Positions 46,234 through 55,269 of a stretch of 64,000 bases of DNA are shown here, one piece after another. The position numbers were made by a program, and so were the translations under genes. The first letter of the stretch is position 1; every line of letters starts with the position of its first letter. The notes under the pieces were generated by a model. It made no database searches, had not been told where the DNA came from, and was given only the letters and a program-made list of their open reading frames with translations. The stretch is from G963676335 sp963676335 (lineage in GTDB: Bacteria; Pseudomonadota; Alphaproteobacteria; Rickettsiales; Rickettsiaceae), in assembly GCA_963676335.1 (NCBI GenBank), contig OY781057.1, positions 496,001-560,000 on the forward strand, read 5' to 3'.

Positions 46234-46261
46234 TTGACAAGAAGATAATATTTTTTACTAT
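46234..46261 (+). promoter_or_regulatory. Candidate sigma-70 promoter for the tRNA-Tyr/tRNA-Gly/tuf transcript
   Basis: TTGACA (46234-46239) and TACTAT (46256-46261) are separated by 16 bp, about 100 bp upstream of tRNA-Tyr. The -35 is a perfect consensus. No other such pair is obvious in the 160-bp gap. Confidence 0.4.
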
Positions 46262-46362
46262 ATATTGCTATAGGCTTATTAATTTAATGCTCTCCTTATT
46301 GCAGTTATTTTAAAAATGATATATCTTATTTTATTATAAAGGATATTAATGGTAAATTAGTA

Positions 46363-46448
46363 GGAGAGGTGGCTGAGTGGTCAATAGCAACAGACTGTAA
46401 ATCTGTCCGCGTGAGCGTTCGTAGGTTCAAATCCTACTCTCTCCACCA
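46363..46448 (+). tRNA. tRNA-Tyr (GUA)
   Basis: Acceptor GGAGAGG pairs with TCTCTCC, the anticodon loop is CTGTAAATC with GTA, there is a class II long variable arm, and the T-loop is GGTTCAAATCC. CCA is encoded (46446-46448). It heads a tRNA-Tyr, tRNA-Gly, tuf array. Confidence 0.95.
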
Positions 46449-46457
46449 GTAAACGTT

Positions 46458-46531
46458 GCGGGTGTAGCTCAATGGTAGAGCCTCAGCCTTCCAAGCTGAT
46501 TGCGTGGGTTCGATTCCCATCACCCGCTCCA
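46458..46531 (+). tRNA. tRNA-Gly (UCC)
   Basis: Acceptor GCGGGTG pairs with CACCCGC, the anticodon stem-loop is CAGCCTTCCAAGCTG with TCC, and the T-loop is GGTTCGATTCC. CCA is encoded at 46529-46531. It lies 9 bp after tRNA-Tyr and 40 bp before tuf. Confidence 0.95.
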
Positions 46532-46570
46532 AAAAATGTAATGTATAATTTATTTAAGGGTACTTATTGT

Positions 46571-47755
46571 ATGAGTAAAGAAAAATTTATAAGAAATAAA
46601 CCACACTGTAATATTGGTACCATTGGTCATGTTGATCATGGAAAGACTTCTTTGACTTCAGCTATTACTTTAGTTTTGTCAAAGCAAGGAAAAGCAAAGC
46701 CAAGAAAATATGATGAAATTGATGCTGCTCTAGAAGAAAAAGAACGTGGTATTACTATCTCTACGGCTCACGTTGAGTATGAAACAGATAAAAGACATTA
46801 TGCACATGTAGATTGTCCAGGACATGCTGATTATATTAAAAATATGATTACAGGAGCTGCTCAAATGGATGGAGCAATTTTAGTCGTTTCTGCTGCTGAT
46901 GGTCCTATGCCTCAAACAAGAGAGCATATACTTTTATCTCGTCAGGTTGGTGTGCCTGCAATAGTAGTATACTTAAATAAAATTGATATGGTCGATGACC
47001 CTGACTTAATTACTTTAGTAGAAATGGAAGTAAGGGATTTATTAAATAAATATGATTTTCCTGGGGATACTACTCCATTTATTTATGGGTCTGCGCTAAA
47101 GGCTTCGGAGGGAGATCCAGAAGGGGAAAAATCCATATTGGAGTTAATGAATGCAATCGATTCCTTCATTCCACAGCCTGAGAGAGATATTGAGAAGCCA
47201 TTTTTGATGCCAGTGGAAGATGTGTTTTCTATTTCTGGTCGCGGCACTGTCGCTACAGGGCGTATAGAGCGCGGAATAATTAATGTTAATGATGAAATAG
47301 AAATTGTAGGTATAACTAAAACACAAAAAGCAATTTGTACTGGAGTGGAAATGTTTCGTAAGATTTTAGATCGCGGAGAAGCTGGGGATAATGTAGGGGT
47401 ATTATTGCGTGGTATCAAGAGAGAAGAAATTGAAAGAGGGCAAGTGCTTGCTAAAACTGGAAGTATTACTCCTCATACAGAGTTTGAAGCTGAAATTTAT
47501 GTCTTATCAAAAGAGGAGGGGGGAAGACATACTCCTTTCTTTAGTAAATATCGTCCACAATTCTATTTTAGAACAACAGATGTTACTGGTGAAATTATGT
47601 TGTCTAAAGATGTAGAAATGGTTATGCCTGGAGATAATTTAAATGTTATAATTAAATTGATTTCTCCTATAGCTATGGAAGAAAGCTTGCGTTTTGCTAT
47701 ACGTGAAGGCGGAAGAACTGTTGGACAAGGTGTCGTGGTTAAAATATTGGTATAG
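46571..47755 (+). CDS. tuf: Elongation factor Tu
   Basis: Delivers aminoacyl-tRNA to the ribosome. G1 is GHVDHGKTS, the switch I part is EKERGITISTAH, G3 is DCPGHADY and G4 is NKID. At 394 residues it is full length. I start at ATG 46571 (MSKEKFIRNKP) because the open frame upstream runs back through tRNA-Gly and cannot be protein. Directly downstream is rpsJ, so it heads the S10 operon. Confidence 0.98.
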   Translation: MSKEKFIRNKPHCNIGTIGHVDHGKTSLTSAITLVLSKQGKAKPRKYDEIDAALEEKERGITISTAHVEYETDKRHYAHVDCPGHADYIKNMITGAAQMDGAILVVSAADGPMPQTREHILLSRQVGVPAIVVYLNKIDMVDDPDLITLVEMEVRDLLNKYDFPGDTTPFIYGSALKASEGDPEGEKSILELMNAIDSFIPQPERDIEKPFLMPVEDVFSISGRGTVATGRIERGIINVNDEIEIVGITKTQKAICTGVEMFRKILDRGEAGDNVGVLLRGIKREEIERGQVLAKTGSITPHTEFEAEIYVLSKEEGGRHTPFFSKYRPQFYFRTTDVTGEIMLSKDVEMVMPGDNLNVIIKLISPIAMEESLRFAIREGGRTVGQGVVVKILV

Positions 47756-47763
47756 GTGTTTAA

Positions 47764-48075
47764 ATGCATAATCAGAAAATGAAAATTGTTTTACAGTCAT
47801 TTGATTGCAAATCTCTTGATAAAGCAACTCAAGAAATTGTTAATACTTTACGTAGAACTGGAGTGGATATAGATGGGCCTATCCCTTTACCGTGTAAAAT
47901 AGAAAGATTTACAGTAAATAAATCTCCGCATGTTAATAAAAAATCTAGGGAACAATTTGAAATTATAACAAGAAAAAGATTGGTTATAATTAATTATCCT
48001 ACTTTTGAAGTTACTGATTTGTTATGTAAAGTAGATTTAGCTGCGGGAGTTGATGTAAGTATAGAATTGATGTAA
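47764..48075 (+). CDS. rpsJ: Ribosomal protein S10
   Basis: A small-subunit protein. The core MKIVLQSFDCKSLDKATQ and GPIPLPCKIERFTVNKSPH are diagnostic. ATG 47764 is preceded by AGGTG at 6 bp; ATG 47779 is a weaker alternative. It begins the canonical ribosomal protein array, 8 bp after tuf. Confidence 0.96.
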   Translation: MHNQKMKIVLQSFDCKSLDKATQEIVNTLRRTGVDIDGPIPLPCKIERFTVNKSPHVNKKSREQFEIITRKRLVIINYPTFEVTDLLCKVDLAAGVDVSIELM

Positions 48076-48104
48076 ATCCATAATTATATAATAAGTATTT
48101 GTTT

Positions 48105-48743
48105 ATGAAAAGAACTGGTGTGGTTGCTAAAAAACTCGGAATGTCGTGTTTTTTTGATAATTCTGGAAGAAAAATTCCAGTAACTCTATTACAATTAGAG
48201 CCTTGTCAGGTTATAGGGTGTAGAGATAAAGAAAAACATGGGTATTCGTCTTTGCTTTTGGGATATGGGGCTATCAAAAATTTATCTAAGGTTACTAAAC
48301 CTATAAGAGGTATTTTTGCTAAAGTGGGATTAGAGCCAAAAAGAAAGATTAAAGAATTTAGAATTACCGAAGGTTTTACTATGGAAATAGGTGAAGTTAT
48401 TGGGGTAGATCATTTTTTAGTTGGCCAATGTATTGATGTAGTAGGCGTAACTGTAGGAAAAGGTTTCGCTGGTGCAATGAAAAGACATAATTTTAGAGGG
48501 CTGGAGGCTTCTCATGGAGTTTCTGTCTCGCATCGTTCGCATGGTTCGACTGGAGGAAGGCAAGATCCTGGGAAAGTTTTTAAAAATAAAAAAATGGCTG
48601 GACATATGGGAAGCCGTAGGAGAACTGTGCAAAATTTATTATTATTGGATATTGATCCTGAAAATAATATTTTGATTGTAAAAGGGGCTGTCCCTGGTTC
48701 TAAACAAGGAATAGTTTATGTCTCTGACGCAGTAAAAGGATAA
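48105..48743 (+). CDS. rplC: Ribosomal protein L3
   Basis: Binds near the start of 23S rRNA and the peptidyl transferase centre. KRTGVVAKKLGMS at the start and SHGSTGGRQDPGKVFKNKKM (the PrmB glutamine methylation region) identify it. ATG 48105 is chosen over a TTG two codons earlier. About 212 residues. Confidence 0.97.
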   Translation: MKRTGVVAKKLGMSCFFDNSGRKIPVTLLQLEPCQVIGCRDKEKHGYSSLLLGYGAIKNLSKVTKPIRGIFAKVGLEPKRKIKEFRITEGFTMEIGEVIGVDHFLVGQCIDVVGVTVGKGFAGAMKRHNFRGLEASHGVSVSHRSHGSTGGRQDPGKVFKNKKMAGHMGSRRRTVQNLLLLDIDPENNILIVKGAVPGSKQGIVYVSDAVKG

Positions 48744-48747
48744 AATT

Positions 48748-49371
48748 ATGAAATCAAAAGTATTTAATCTGGCTAAAGATGTAGTTGGATCTTTGGAGTT
48801 AAATGATAAAATATTTAACTTAAGCAATATACGAACCGATATAATTAAGATTGTAATAGATTGGCAATTAGCGAAAAGAAGAAGTGGTGCTCACAAAATA
48901 AAAACTGTTAGTGAGGTATCCGGTACAGGGCGCAAGCCTTTTAAACAGAAAGGTACTGGAAATGCTAGAAAAGGAACTTTGCGTGCTGTGCAAATGCGTG
49001 GAGGCGGGCATATTCATGGTCCTATTGTAAGAAGTCATGAAATAGCGTTGCCTAAAAAAATCAGAAAATTAGCGCTTTGTCATGCTTTAAGCATGAAAAA
49101 TATTACTAATAATTTATTTATAATTGATAATTTTGAATTAGATCAAATAAAGACAAAAAAAGCTAAAATAATTCTTGATGCTTTCGGTAATGGAAGTTTT
49201 TGTATAGCGGGGGATTATTCTAAATTTAATAATTTTTTATTATCTATTCGTAATATTCCTCATATTACAACTTTGCCTCAAGATTCTGTAAATGTATATG
49301 ATATCATGAGACATGATTATTTATTTTTAACTATTGATACTATAGAAATATTACATAAGAGGTTAGGATGA
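48748..49371 (+). CDS. rplD: Ribosomal protein L4
   Basis: The extended loop KPFKQKGTGNARKGTLRAVQ and GGGHIHGPI identify L4, which lines the exit tunnel and can repress its own operon in some bacteria. It is 207 residues. It overlaps rplW by 4 bp. Confidence 0.97.
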   Translation: MKSKVFNLAKDVVGSLELNDKIFNLSNIRTDIIKIVIDWQLAKRRSGAHKIKTVSEVSGTGRKPFKQKGTGNARKGTLRAVQMRGGGHIHGPIVRSHEIALPKKIRKLALCHALSMKNITNNLFIIDNFELDQIKTKKAKIILDAFGNGSFCIAGDYSKFNNFLLSIRNIPHITTLPQDSVNVYDIMRHDYLFLTIDTIEILHKRLG

Positions 49372-49652
49372 ATATTTGGGATAAAATAAAGAGGCCATTT
49401 ATAACTGAAAAAGCTGTATCTTTGGCGGATATTAGAAAATATATTTTTGTGGTAGAAAAAAAAATAAGTAAATATGAAATAAAAAAAGTGGTAGAAAGTA
49501 TTTTTTCTGTTAAAGTTACTAAAGTAAATATTATAAATGTTAAAGGAAAACAAAAAAAATTTCGTAATATTTTAGGGAAAAGACCTGATTTTAAAAAAGC
49601 TATAGTAACCTTAGACGTCGGGAATGCTATAGATATAGGAGGAGTTAAATAA
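49368..49652 (+). CDS. rplW: Ribosomal protein L23
   Basis: A tunnel-exit protein that docks trigger factor and SRP. WDKIKRPFITEKAVSLADI at the N-terminus and VKVTKVNIINVKGKQKKFR are typical. It is 94 residues, with an ATGA overlap with rplD. Confidence 0.94.
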   Translation: MNIWDKIKRPFITEKAVSLADIRKYIFVVEKKISKYEIKKVVESIFSVKVTKVNIINVKGKQKKFRNILGKRPDFKKAIVTLDVGNAIDIGGVK

Positions 49653-49653
49653 T

Positions 49654-50475
49654 ATGGCTTTAAAAAAATTTAAACCAGTTACTTCATCGTTGCGTGGTTT
49701 AGTACAGATTGATAAATCGTCTTTATGGAAGGGCAGAGGGGTAAAATCTTTGTCTGTTGGAATAAGAAAAACCGGAGGACGTAATAATTTAGGAAGGATT
49801 ACTTGTAGGCATAGAGGAGGAGGGCATAAAAGATTATATAGAATTATAGATTTTAAGAGAAATAAAGTGGGGGTATATGCGACTGTTGAAAGATTTGAAT
49901 ATGATCCCAATAGAAGCTCATTTATTGCTTTAGTTAAGTATGAAGATGGTGAATATACTTATATTTTAGCTCCTCAAAAACTAAACGTAGGCGAGAAAAT
50001 TATATCCGGTGTAGATGCTGATATTAAAATAGGGAATTGTTTACCGCTTAGTCATATTCCCGTAGGGAGTGTAATTCATAATATTGAAATGAAACCTGGT
50101 AAAGGGGGGCAATTAATACGTGCTGCAGGTACTTTTGCTCAATTAATGGGAAAAGACAATGGTTATGCACAGATAAAAATAGCTTCTGGCGAATTAAGGT
50201 TGGTTTCTTTAAATTGCTGTGCTACTATAGGAGTTGTGTCTAATTCAGATAATAAAAATATTACATATGGTAAAGCTGGGCGTGTGCGATGGTTAGGCAA
50301 ACGTCCAACTGTAAGAGGGGTAGCAATGAATCCAATAGATCATCCGCATGGTGGCGGGGAGGGGAAAACGTCTGGAGGAAGACATCCAGTAACGCCTTGG
50401 GGAAAATCTACAAAGGGGAAAAAAACTAGGAGAAATAAAAGAAGTGCTAAATTTATTATTAAACGTCGTAAATAA
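49654..50475 (+). CDS. rplB: Ribosomal protein L2
   Basis: A core 23S-binding protein near the peptidyl transferase centre. MNPIDHPHGGGEGKTSGGRH is the invariant loop, and the end KGKKTRRNKRS is typical. It is 273 residues. It starts 1 bp after the rplW stop. Confidence 0.98.
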   Translation: MALKKFKPVTSSLRGLVQIDKSSLWKGRGVKSLSVGIRKTGGRNNLGRITCRHRGGGHKRLYRIIDFKRNKVGVYATVERFEYDPNRSSFIALVKYEDGEYTYILAPQKLNVGEKIISGVDADIKIGNCLPLSHIPVGSVIHNIEMKPGKGGQLIRAAGTFAQLMGKDNGYAQIKIASGELRLVSLNCCATIGVVSNSDNKNITYGKAGRVRWLGKRPTVRGVAMNPIDHPHGGGEGKTSGGRHPVTPWGKSTKGKKTRRNKRSAKFIIKRRK

Positions 50476-50487
50476 AAAGGATAGAAT

Positions 50488-50769
50488 ATGGCTCGTTCAG
50501 TTTGGAAAGGACCTTTTGTTGATGGGTATCTTTTAAAAAAAATACAAAAATTGATAGAATCTGGGAAATCTAATGTTATTAAAACCTGGTCCAGGAGATC
50601 CACCATTATTCCTGATTTTGTGGGGTTCACTTTTAGAGTTCATAATGGAAAAGATTTTATACCAGTAACTATAACTGAAGATATGGTTAATAGAAAACTT
50701 GGAGAATTTTCTCCTACACGTACTTTTCGTGGCCATAGTGGCGCAGATAAAAAAGTTATAAGAAAATAA
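50488..50769 (+). CDS. rpsS: Ribosomal protein S19
   Basis: SVWKGPFVDGYLLKKIQKL and TWSRRSTIIPDFVGFTFRVH, then GEFSPTRTFRGHSGADKK, are the S19 signature. It is 93 residues and binds the 30S head with S13. It is followed by rplV after 2 bp. Confidence 0.98.
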   Translation: MARSVWKGPFVDGYLLKKIQKLIESGKSNVIKTWSRRSTIIPDFVGFTFRVHNGKDFIPVTITEDMVNRKLGEFSPTRTFRGHSGADKKVIRK

Positions 50770-50771
50770 AT

Positions 50772-51125
50772 ATGAAAAATAAAAATACTTCAGTAAAAGC
50801 TAGTTTAATAAAAATAAGAATAGCTCCACGAAAATTAAATTTAGTAGCTTCTGTTATTAAAGCACTTAAAGTTTCTGAAGCGATATTACAGTTATCTTTT
50901 ATGAAACGAAAAAAAATTGCTAGAGAAGTGAAAAAATGTTTACAATCTGCTATAGCTAATGCAGAAAATAATTTTGGTATGGATATTGATAGATTAATTG
51001 TTAAAACTGTAATGGTTGGGAAAGCTGGGGTTTTAAAAAGAATGATGCCTAGAGCCCGAGGCAGATCTGCGGGAATTAAAAAGTTTCTTAGTAATTTATA
51101 TATAGAATTAGTAGAGGGCGAATAA
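50772..51125 (+). CDS. rplV: Ribosomal protein L22
   Basis: RIAPRKLNLVASVIKAL and the C-terminal hairpin VLKRMMPRARGRSAGIKKF identify L22, which lines the exit tunnel with L4. It is 117 residues. Confidence 0.96.
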   Translation: MKNKNTSVKASLIKIRIAPRKLNLVASVIKALKVSEAILQLSFMKRKKIAREVKKCLQSAIANAENNFGMDIDRLIVKTVMVGKAGVLKRMMPRARGRSAGIKKFLSNLYIELVEGE

Positions 51126-51126
51126 T

Positions 51127-51756
51127 ATGGGGCAAAAAGTTAATCCTTGTGGATTTAGGTTAGGAATAACCAAAGAATGGGACTCTGTTTTCTTTGCTAA
51201 AAAAAATTATGGAGAATTATTAATTCAGGATTTGAAAATTAGAAAATTGATTAATTCGGAATATGCAAAAGCTGAAGTGGGGCGGATAGAATTAAAATAT
51301 TTACCTAATAAAATAATAGTACGACTTCATGTTAATAAACCTGGGGTCGTTATAGGTAAAAGTGGTAGTGATATTGATAAATTACGTAAAAAAATATTTA
51401 AAATTACAAATAGAGAAGTTTTTATTGATGTACTTGATGTAAAGAAAGCAGATATTAATGCTACTTTAGTTTCAAACATGGTTGCAAGGCAGTTGGAAAA
51501 GCGTGTATCTTTTAGACAAGCTATGAAAAAAGCTATAGAAAAATGTTTGAAACAAGGGGGAGAGGGAATTAAAATTAGTTGTTCTGGTAGGTTAATGGGT
51601 GCTGATATAGCCCGTACTGAATGGTACAAAGAAGGAAATATTCCTTTACATACTTTAAGAGCAGATATAGATTATGGTGTAGCTGAAGCTAAAACTACAT
51701 ATGGAATTATAGGAGTAAAGGTTGCAATTTGTAAATGCAAAAATGTTGAAAATTAA
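51127..51756 (+). CDS. rpsC: Ribosomal protein S3
   Basis: The N-terminus GQKVNPCGFRLGITKEWDS and the KH domain KPGVVIGKSGSDIDKLRKK (G-x-x-G loop) identify S3, which acts at the mRNA entry and has helicase activity with S4 and S5. It is 209 residues, and the rplP start is 27 bp away. Confidence 0.97.
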   Translation: MGQKVNPCGFRLGITKEWDSVFFAKKNYGELLIQDLKIRKLINSEYAKAEVGRIELKYLPNKIIVRLHVNKPGVVIGKSGSDIDKLRKKIFKITNREVFIDVLDVKKADINATLVSNMVARQLEKRVSFRQAMKKAIEKCLKQGGEGIKISCSGRLMGADIARTEWYKEGNIPLHTLRADIDYGVAEAKTTYGIIGVKVAICKCKNVEN

Positions 51757-51782
51757 AAAAGGACAATGGAGGTAAGAAAATT

Positions 51783-52193
51783 GTGTTAGCACCTAAAAAG
51801 CAAAAATATCGTAAAGCTCATAAGGGTAGAGTATCTTCTGAATCTAAAGGAGGTGCTACATTAGCTTTTGGGGATTATGGATTAAAATCTCTAGATATAT
51901 GGCGTATTGAAGCTAAGCAGATAGAGGCTGCGCGACGTAGCGCCGTTCGTCATATGCGTAGACAAGGTAGATTTTGGATTAAAATTTTTCCAGATATTCC
52001 TGTGTCTAAAAAACCAGTAGAAGTTCGAATGGGAAAAGGAAAAGGATCGCCTGAGTTTTTTGTTGCGCGGGTCTCTAAGGGAAGAATTTTGTTTGAGATA
52101 AGTGGAGTTCCAGAAGATGTAGCAATAAGGGCTTTAGAATTAGCTAAGGCTAAATTACCTATAAAAACTAAAATAGTTAAAAGATATGAGTAA
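51783..52193 (+). CDS. rplP: Ribosomal protein L16
   Basis: Starts at GTG 51783 after GGAGG (51767-51771). LAPKKQKYRKAHKGR and the SRGRILFE-type segment (here SKGRILFEISGV), with RMGKGKGSPEFFVA, identify L16, which helps position A-site tRNA. It is 136 residues and overlaps rpmC by 8 bp. Confidence 0.97.
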   Translation: MLAPKKQKYRKAHKGRVSSESKGGATLAFGDYGLKSLDIWRIEAKQIEAARRSAVRHMRRQGRFWIKIFPDIPVSKKPVEVRMGKGKGSPEFFVARVSKGRILFEISGVPEDVAIRALELAKAKLPIKTKIVKRYE

Positions 52194-52404
52194 TAATTTT
52201 TTACAAAGGATTAAAACATTGTCTTTAGAAGAATTAGTTAAGGAACTTTTTTCTTTAAAGCGAGAATTATTTAGTTTAAGGTTTCAAAAAGTTATGAAAG
52301 AAATAACAGATACTAGTAGGTTTCGAATTATTAAAAAAAATATTGCAAGAATTAGTACTGAATTTCATATTAGGAAATACAATGAAAAAACTTATCAAAA
52401 ATGA
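52186..52404 (+). CDS. rpmC: Ribosomal protein L29
   Basis: SLEELVKELFSLKRELFSLR followed by a second helix ending in ISTEF is the L29 two-helix hairpin. It is 72 residues, slightly longer than usual because of a C-terminal tail. It sits at the exit tunnel next to L23. Confidence 0.92.
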   Translation: MSNNFLQRIKTLSLEELVKELFSLKRELFSLRFQKVMKEITDTSRFRIIKKNIARISTEFHIRKYNEKTYQK

Positions 52405-52413
52405 AAAAAATAT

Positions 52414-52641
52414 ATGCCAAAAAAAATTATTAAAGGGGTAGTAGTGAGTTCTTGTAACGATAAGACTATAATAGTTCGTGTTGAAAAAAGAGTGGAGCAT
52501 CCTCTATATTCTAAAATTATTCGTACTTCTAAAAAATATGCAGCTCACGATCCTGAAAATAAATATAAAGTAGGGGATATGGCTGTGATAATTGAAAGTA
52601 GGCCATTGTCTAAGACAAAAAAATGGCATGTTGTATATTAA
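52414..52641 (+). CDS. rpsQ: Ribosomal protein S17
   Basis: KGVVVSSCNDKTIIVRVEK, HPLYSKIIRTSKKYAAHDPE and the C-terminal IIESRPLSKTKKWHVV identify the S17 OB fold. It is 75 residues. It binds the 5' domain of 16S rRNA. Confidence 0.96.
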   Translation: MPKKIIKGVVVSSCNDKTIIVRVEKRVEHPLYSKIIRTSKKYAAHDPENKYKVGDMAVIIESRPLSKTKKWHVVY

Positions 52642-52653
52642 ATAGAGATTTTT

Positions 52654-53022
52654 ATGATTCAAATGGAAACAGTATTGAGATTAGGAGATAATTCTGGAGC
52701 TAAGGAAGTGAAATGCATTAAAGTTTTAGGGGGATCTCATCGAGTAATAGCGGGCATAGGGGATGTTATTGTTGTTTCCGTGCAAAATGCAATTCCTTAT
52801 TGTAAGGTTAAAAAAGGAGAGATATATAAAGCAGTAATTATTAGAACTAAAAGTAATATTGTGCGTTCTGATGGTAGTTGGATTTCTTTTGATGATAATG
52901 TAGTTGCATTATTAAATAAACAAGGTGAACCTTTAGGTACTCGTATTTTGGGGCCTGTGCCTAGAGAATTAAGAGATAAAAATTTTATAAAAATTGTTTC
53001 TTTGGCTAGTGAGGTTTTATGA
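52654..53022 (+). CDS. rplN: Ribosomal protein L14
   Basis: MIQMETVLRLGDNSGAKEVK (N-terminal beta barrel) and GTRILGPVPRELRDKNFIKI are diagnostic. It is 122 residues, interacts with L19 and 16S rRNA at a bridge, and is the target of RsfS. Its stop overlaps rplX. Confidence 0.97.
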   Translation: MIQMETVLRLGDNSGAKEVKCIKVLGGSHRVIAGIGDVIVVSVQNAIPYCKVKKGEIYKAVIIRTKSNIVRSDGSWISFDDNVVALLNKQGEPLGTRILGPVPRELRDKNFIKIVSLASEVL

Positions 53023-53348
53023 GTATAGTTAAGTTAAAAATTAAGAAAGGAGATGAAGTAATAGTTATAACAGGAAAGGATAAGGGCAAGAGGGGGAAGG
53101 TTATAAAAGCTTTTCCAAAAGAAAACAAGATTATGATATCTGGAATAAATGTAGTTACTAAGCATTCTAAGCCTACAAAAAGTCAGCATGGTGGAATTAC
53201 CTACAAAGAAATGCCTATACATGTTTCTAATGTTTCACATATAGATCCTAAAATCGATATACCTACTAAAATTGCATTTAAATTTTTACAAGATGGTAAA
53301 AAAATCAGATTTGCAAAAAAATCTGGAGAAATAATTGATAAATTATAA
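53019..53348 (+). CDS. rplX: Ribosomal protein L24
   Basis: A KOW motif (KKGDEVIVITGKDKGKRGKV) at the N-terminus and GGITYKEMPIHVSNV later identify L24, an early assembly initiator. It is 109 residues, with an ATGA overlap with rplN. Confidence 0.96.
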   Translation: MSIVKLKIKKGDEVIVITGKDKGKRGKVIKAFPKENKIMISGINVVTKHSKPTKSQHGGITYKEMPIHVSNVSHIDPKIDIPTKIAFKFLQDGKKIRFAKKSGEIIDKL

Positions 53349-53358
53349 TATATAGTAT

Positions 53359-53898
53359 ATGTTTAAACGATTTAAAGAATTATATGAAAGTAGTATTCGT
53401 TCTGATTTACAGAAACAGTTTGGATATAAAAATTTAATGGCAATTCCTTATATTAAGAAAATTGTTATCAATATGGGGGTAGGTGAAGCTGTTTCTGACT
53501 CTAAAATTATTAATAATGCTCTTAATGATTTAACGTTGATTTCTGGGCAAAAGCCTATATTTACTTTTGCAAAAAAATCTATAGCAAATTTTAAATTAAG
53601 GGAAGGAGTGAGTATTGGATGTAAAGTTACATTAAGAAAAAGTAGAATGTATGATTTTTTAGAAAGGTTAGTATTCATTGCTTTGCCTAGAGGGAGGGAA
53701 TTTAGAGGTTTTTCTAAAAAAGGTTTTGATGGAAGAGGGAATTTTAATTTTGGAATTAAAGAACAAATAATTTTTTCTGAAATTGATTATGATAAAATTG
53801 ATCAAATTCGAGGTATGGATATTGCAATTGTTACTTCTGCTAAAACCGATGAAGAAGCATTAAATTTACTTAGTAAATTTAATTTACCTTTTAATTAA
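53359..53898 (+). CDS. rplE: Ribosomal protein L5
   Basis: MAIPYIKKIVINMGVGEA, SIANFKLREGVSIGCKVTLR and a C-terminal GMDIAIVTSAKTDEEAL identify L5, which binds 5S rRNA and the P-site tRNA. It is 179 residues. Confidence 0.97.
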   Translation: MFKRFKELYESSIRSDLQKQFGYKNLMAIPYIKKIVINMGVGEAVSDSKIINNALNDLTLISGQKPIFTFAKKSIANFKLREGVSIGCKVTLRKSRMYDFLERLVFIALPRGREFRGFSKKGFDGRGNFNFGIKEQIIFSEIDYDKIDQIRGMDIAIVTSAKTDEEALNLLSKFNLPFN

Positions 53899-53918
53899 AA
53901 AAGATAGGAAAGTATTAT

Positions 53919-54224
53919 ATGGCTAGAAAAGGTATTATAGAAAATAACAATAGAAAAAAAAGGATATGTCAAAAATACTTAACTAAACGAGAAGATTTAA
54001 AAAAGAAAATTTATGATAAAAATATTTCCTTGGAGGATCGTTTTGCGTTAGTTTTGGATTTATCTAAAATAACTAGAAATTCAGCAAAAAATCGTATTAG
54101 AAATCGTTGCGAATTAACTGGTCGTGGAAGAGGGTATTATAGAAAATTTAAATTATCAAGAAATATGTTAAGAAAATTTGCTGGGTTTGCATTAATTCCT
54201 GGTTTAAAGAAGGCTAGTTGGTAA
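53919..54224 (+). CDS. rpsN: Ribosomal protein S14
   Basis: NRCELTGRGRGYYRKFKLSR and the terminal PGLKKASW identify S14. It is the long form (101 residues) without the C-x2-C...C-x2-C zinc motif. It is preceded by AGGAAAG at good spacing. Confidence 0.97.
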   Translation: MARKGIIENNNRKKRICQKYLTKREDLKKKIYDKNISLEDRFALVLDLSKITRNSAKNRIRNRCELTGRGRGYYRKFKLSRNMLRKFAGFALIPGLKKASW

Positions 54225-54239
54225 AAAAAAGGTATTTAT

Positions 54240-54635
54240 ATGTCAGATGTTATTGCAGATATGTTAACTAGGATACGTAATGGGCAAAGAAGTAAATTAA
54301 TGTCTATTGTTGCTCCTTATTCACAAGAGAAGGAGGGTATTTTATCAGTTTTAAAAAGTGAAGGATATATAGCTAGTTTTGCAATTAAAGAAATAAGGAA
54401 AAACATTAAAGAAATTGAAGTAGATTTGAAATATTCATTTAATGGGAAACCAGTTATTTATGAAATAACTCGAATATCTAAACCAGGTAGAAGGATTTAT
54501 CGTGCTATTAATGAATTAATAGAGTATAAAAGTGGTATGGGAGTATATATATTATCTACTTCTAAAGGCATAATGTCTGATAGAGATGCTAGACGGTTAA
54601 ATTTAGGAGGGGAGGTCCTTTGTAGGATGTTTTGA
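54240..54635 (+). CDS. rpsH: Ribosomal protein S8
   Basis: SDVIADMLTRIRNGQRSK at the start and VYILSTSKGIMSDRDARRLN with GGEVLCRMF at the end are diagnostic. It is 131 residues. In enterobacteria S8 represses the spc operon; no matching site was recognised here. An 80-bp gap follows before rplF. Confidence 0.97.
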   Translation: MSDVIADMLTRIRNGQRSKLMSIVAPYSQEKEGILSVLKSEGYIASFAIKEIRKNIKEIEVDLKYSFNGKPVIYEITRISKPGRRIYRAINELIEYKSGMGVYILSTSKGIMSDRDARRLNLGGEVLCRMF

Positions 54636-54715
54636 TAGAAATTTTATTGTTTTTGATAATTCAGTAAATTTTCTTAGTTAAATAAAGAGTAAAGTTTTTT
54701 AAAGTAAAGGAGTGT

Positions 54716-55255
54716 ATGTCTAGAATTGGTAAATTACCAATATCGGTATCTGATGATATAACTGTTGGTATTGATAAAAAGATAGTTAAAATATTAGGCC
54801 CTAAAGGGGAATTAGTAAAGTTATTTTCTGGAAATATAGAAATAATTTATGAAAATAAACAGATATTAATTAAGCCTTTAGATGAGGAAAAGCATACTTT
54901 AGCTATGTGGGGAACGGTTAGAAGTATAATTGCTAATATGGTTAAAGGTGTAAAGCATGGGTTTAAAGAGGAATTAGAAGTTAATGGTGTTGGGTATAGG
55001 GCTTCAATAAAGAATAATTACCTTAATTTATCATTAGGAAAAAGTCATAATACAAAAATACAAGTTCCTAATATAATTAATGTTGAAGTACCTAAACAAA
55101 ATGTTATACTTTTAAACAGTATAGATAAAGAACAGTTGGGTCAATTTATTGCTACAGTAATTAAGCAAAGGCCACCTGAACCTTATAAAGGAAAAGGGAT
55201 TAAGAAAAAGGGACAATTTATTTTAAGGAAAGAAGGGAAGAAAACTAAAAAATAA
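54716..55255 (+). CDS. rplF: Ribosomal protein L6
   Basis: SRIGKLPISVSDDI, VKGVKHGFKEELEVNGVGYRA and QRPPEPYKGKGIKKKGQFIL identify L6 near the sarcin-ricin loop. It is 179 residues. AAAGGAGTG upstream of ATG 54716 is a strong ribosome binding site, perhaps needed because of the larger gap before it. Confidence 0.97.
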   Translation: MSRIGKLPISVSDDITVGIDKKIVKILGPKGELVKLFSGNIEIIYENKQILIKPLDEEKHTLAMWGTVRSIIANMVKGVKHGFKEELEVNGVGYRASIKNNYLNLSLGKSHNTKIQVPNIINVEVPKQNVILLNSIDKEQLGQFIATVIKQRPPEPYKGKGIKKKGQFILRKEGKKTKK

Positions 55256-55269
55256 ATATAACACTTATT

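Noticed and set aside
46472..46570. Upstream extension of tuf
   Set aside because: The extended frame passes through tRNA-Gly; the EF-Tu N-terminus begins at ATG 46571.
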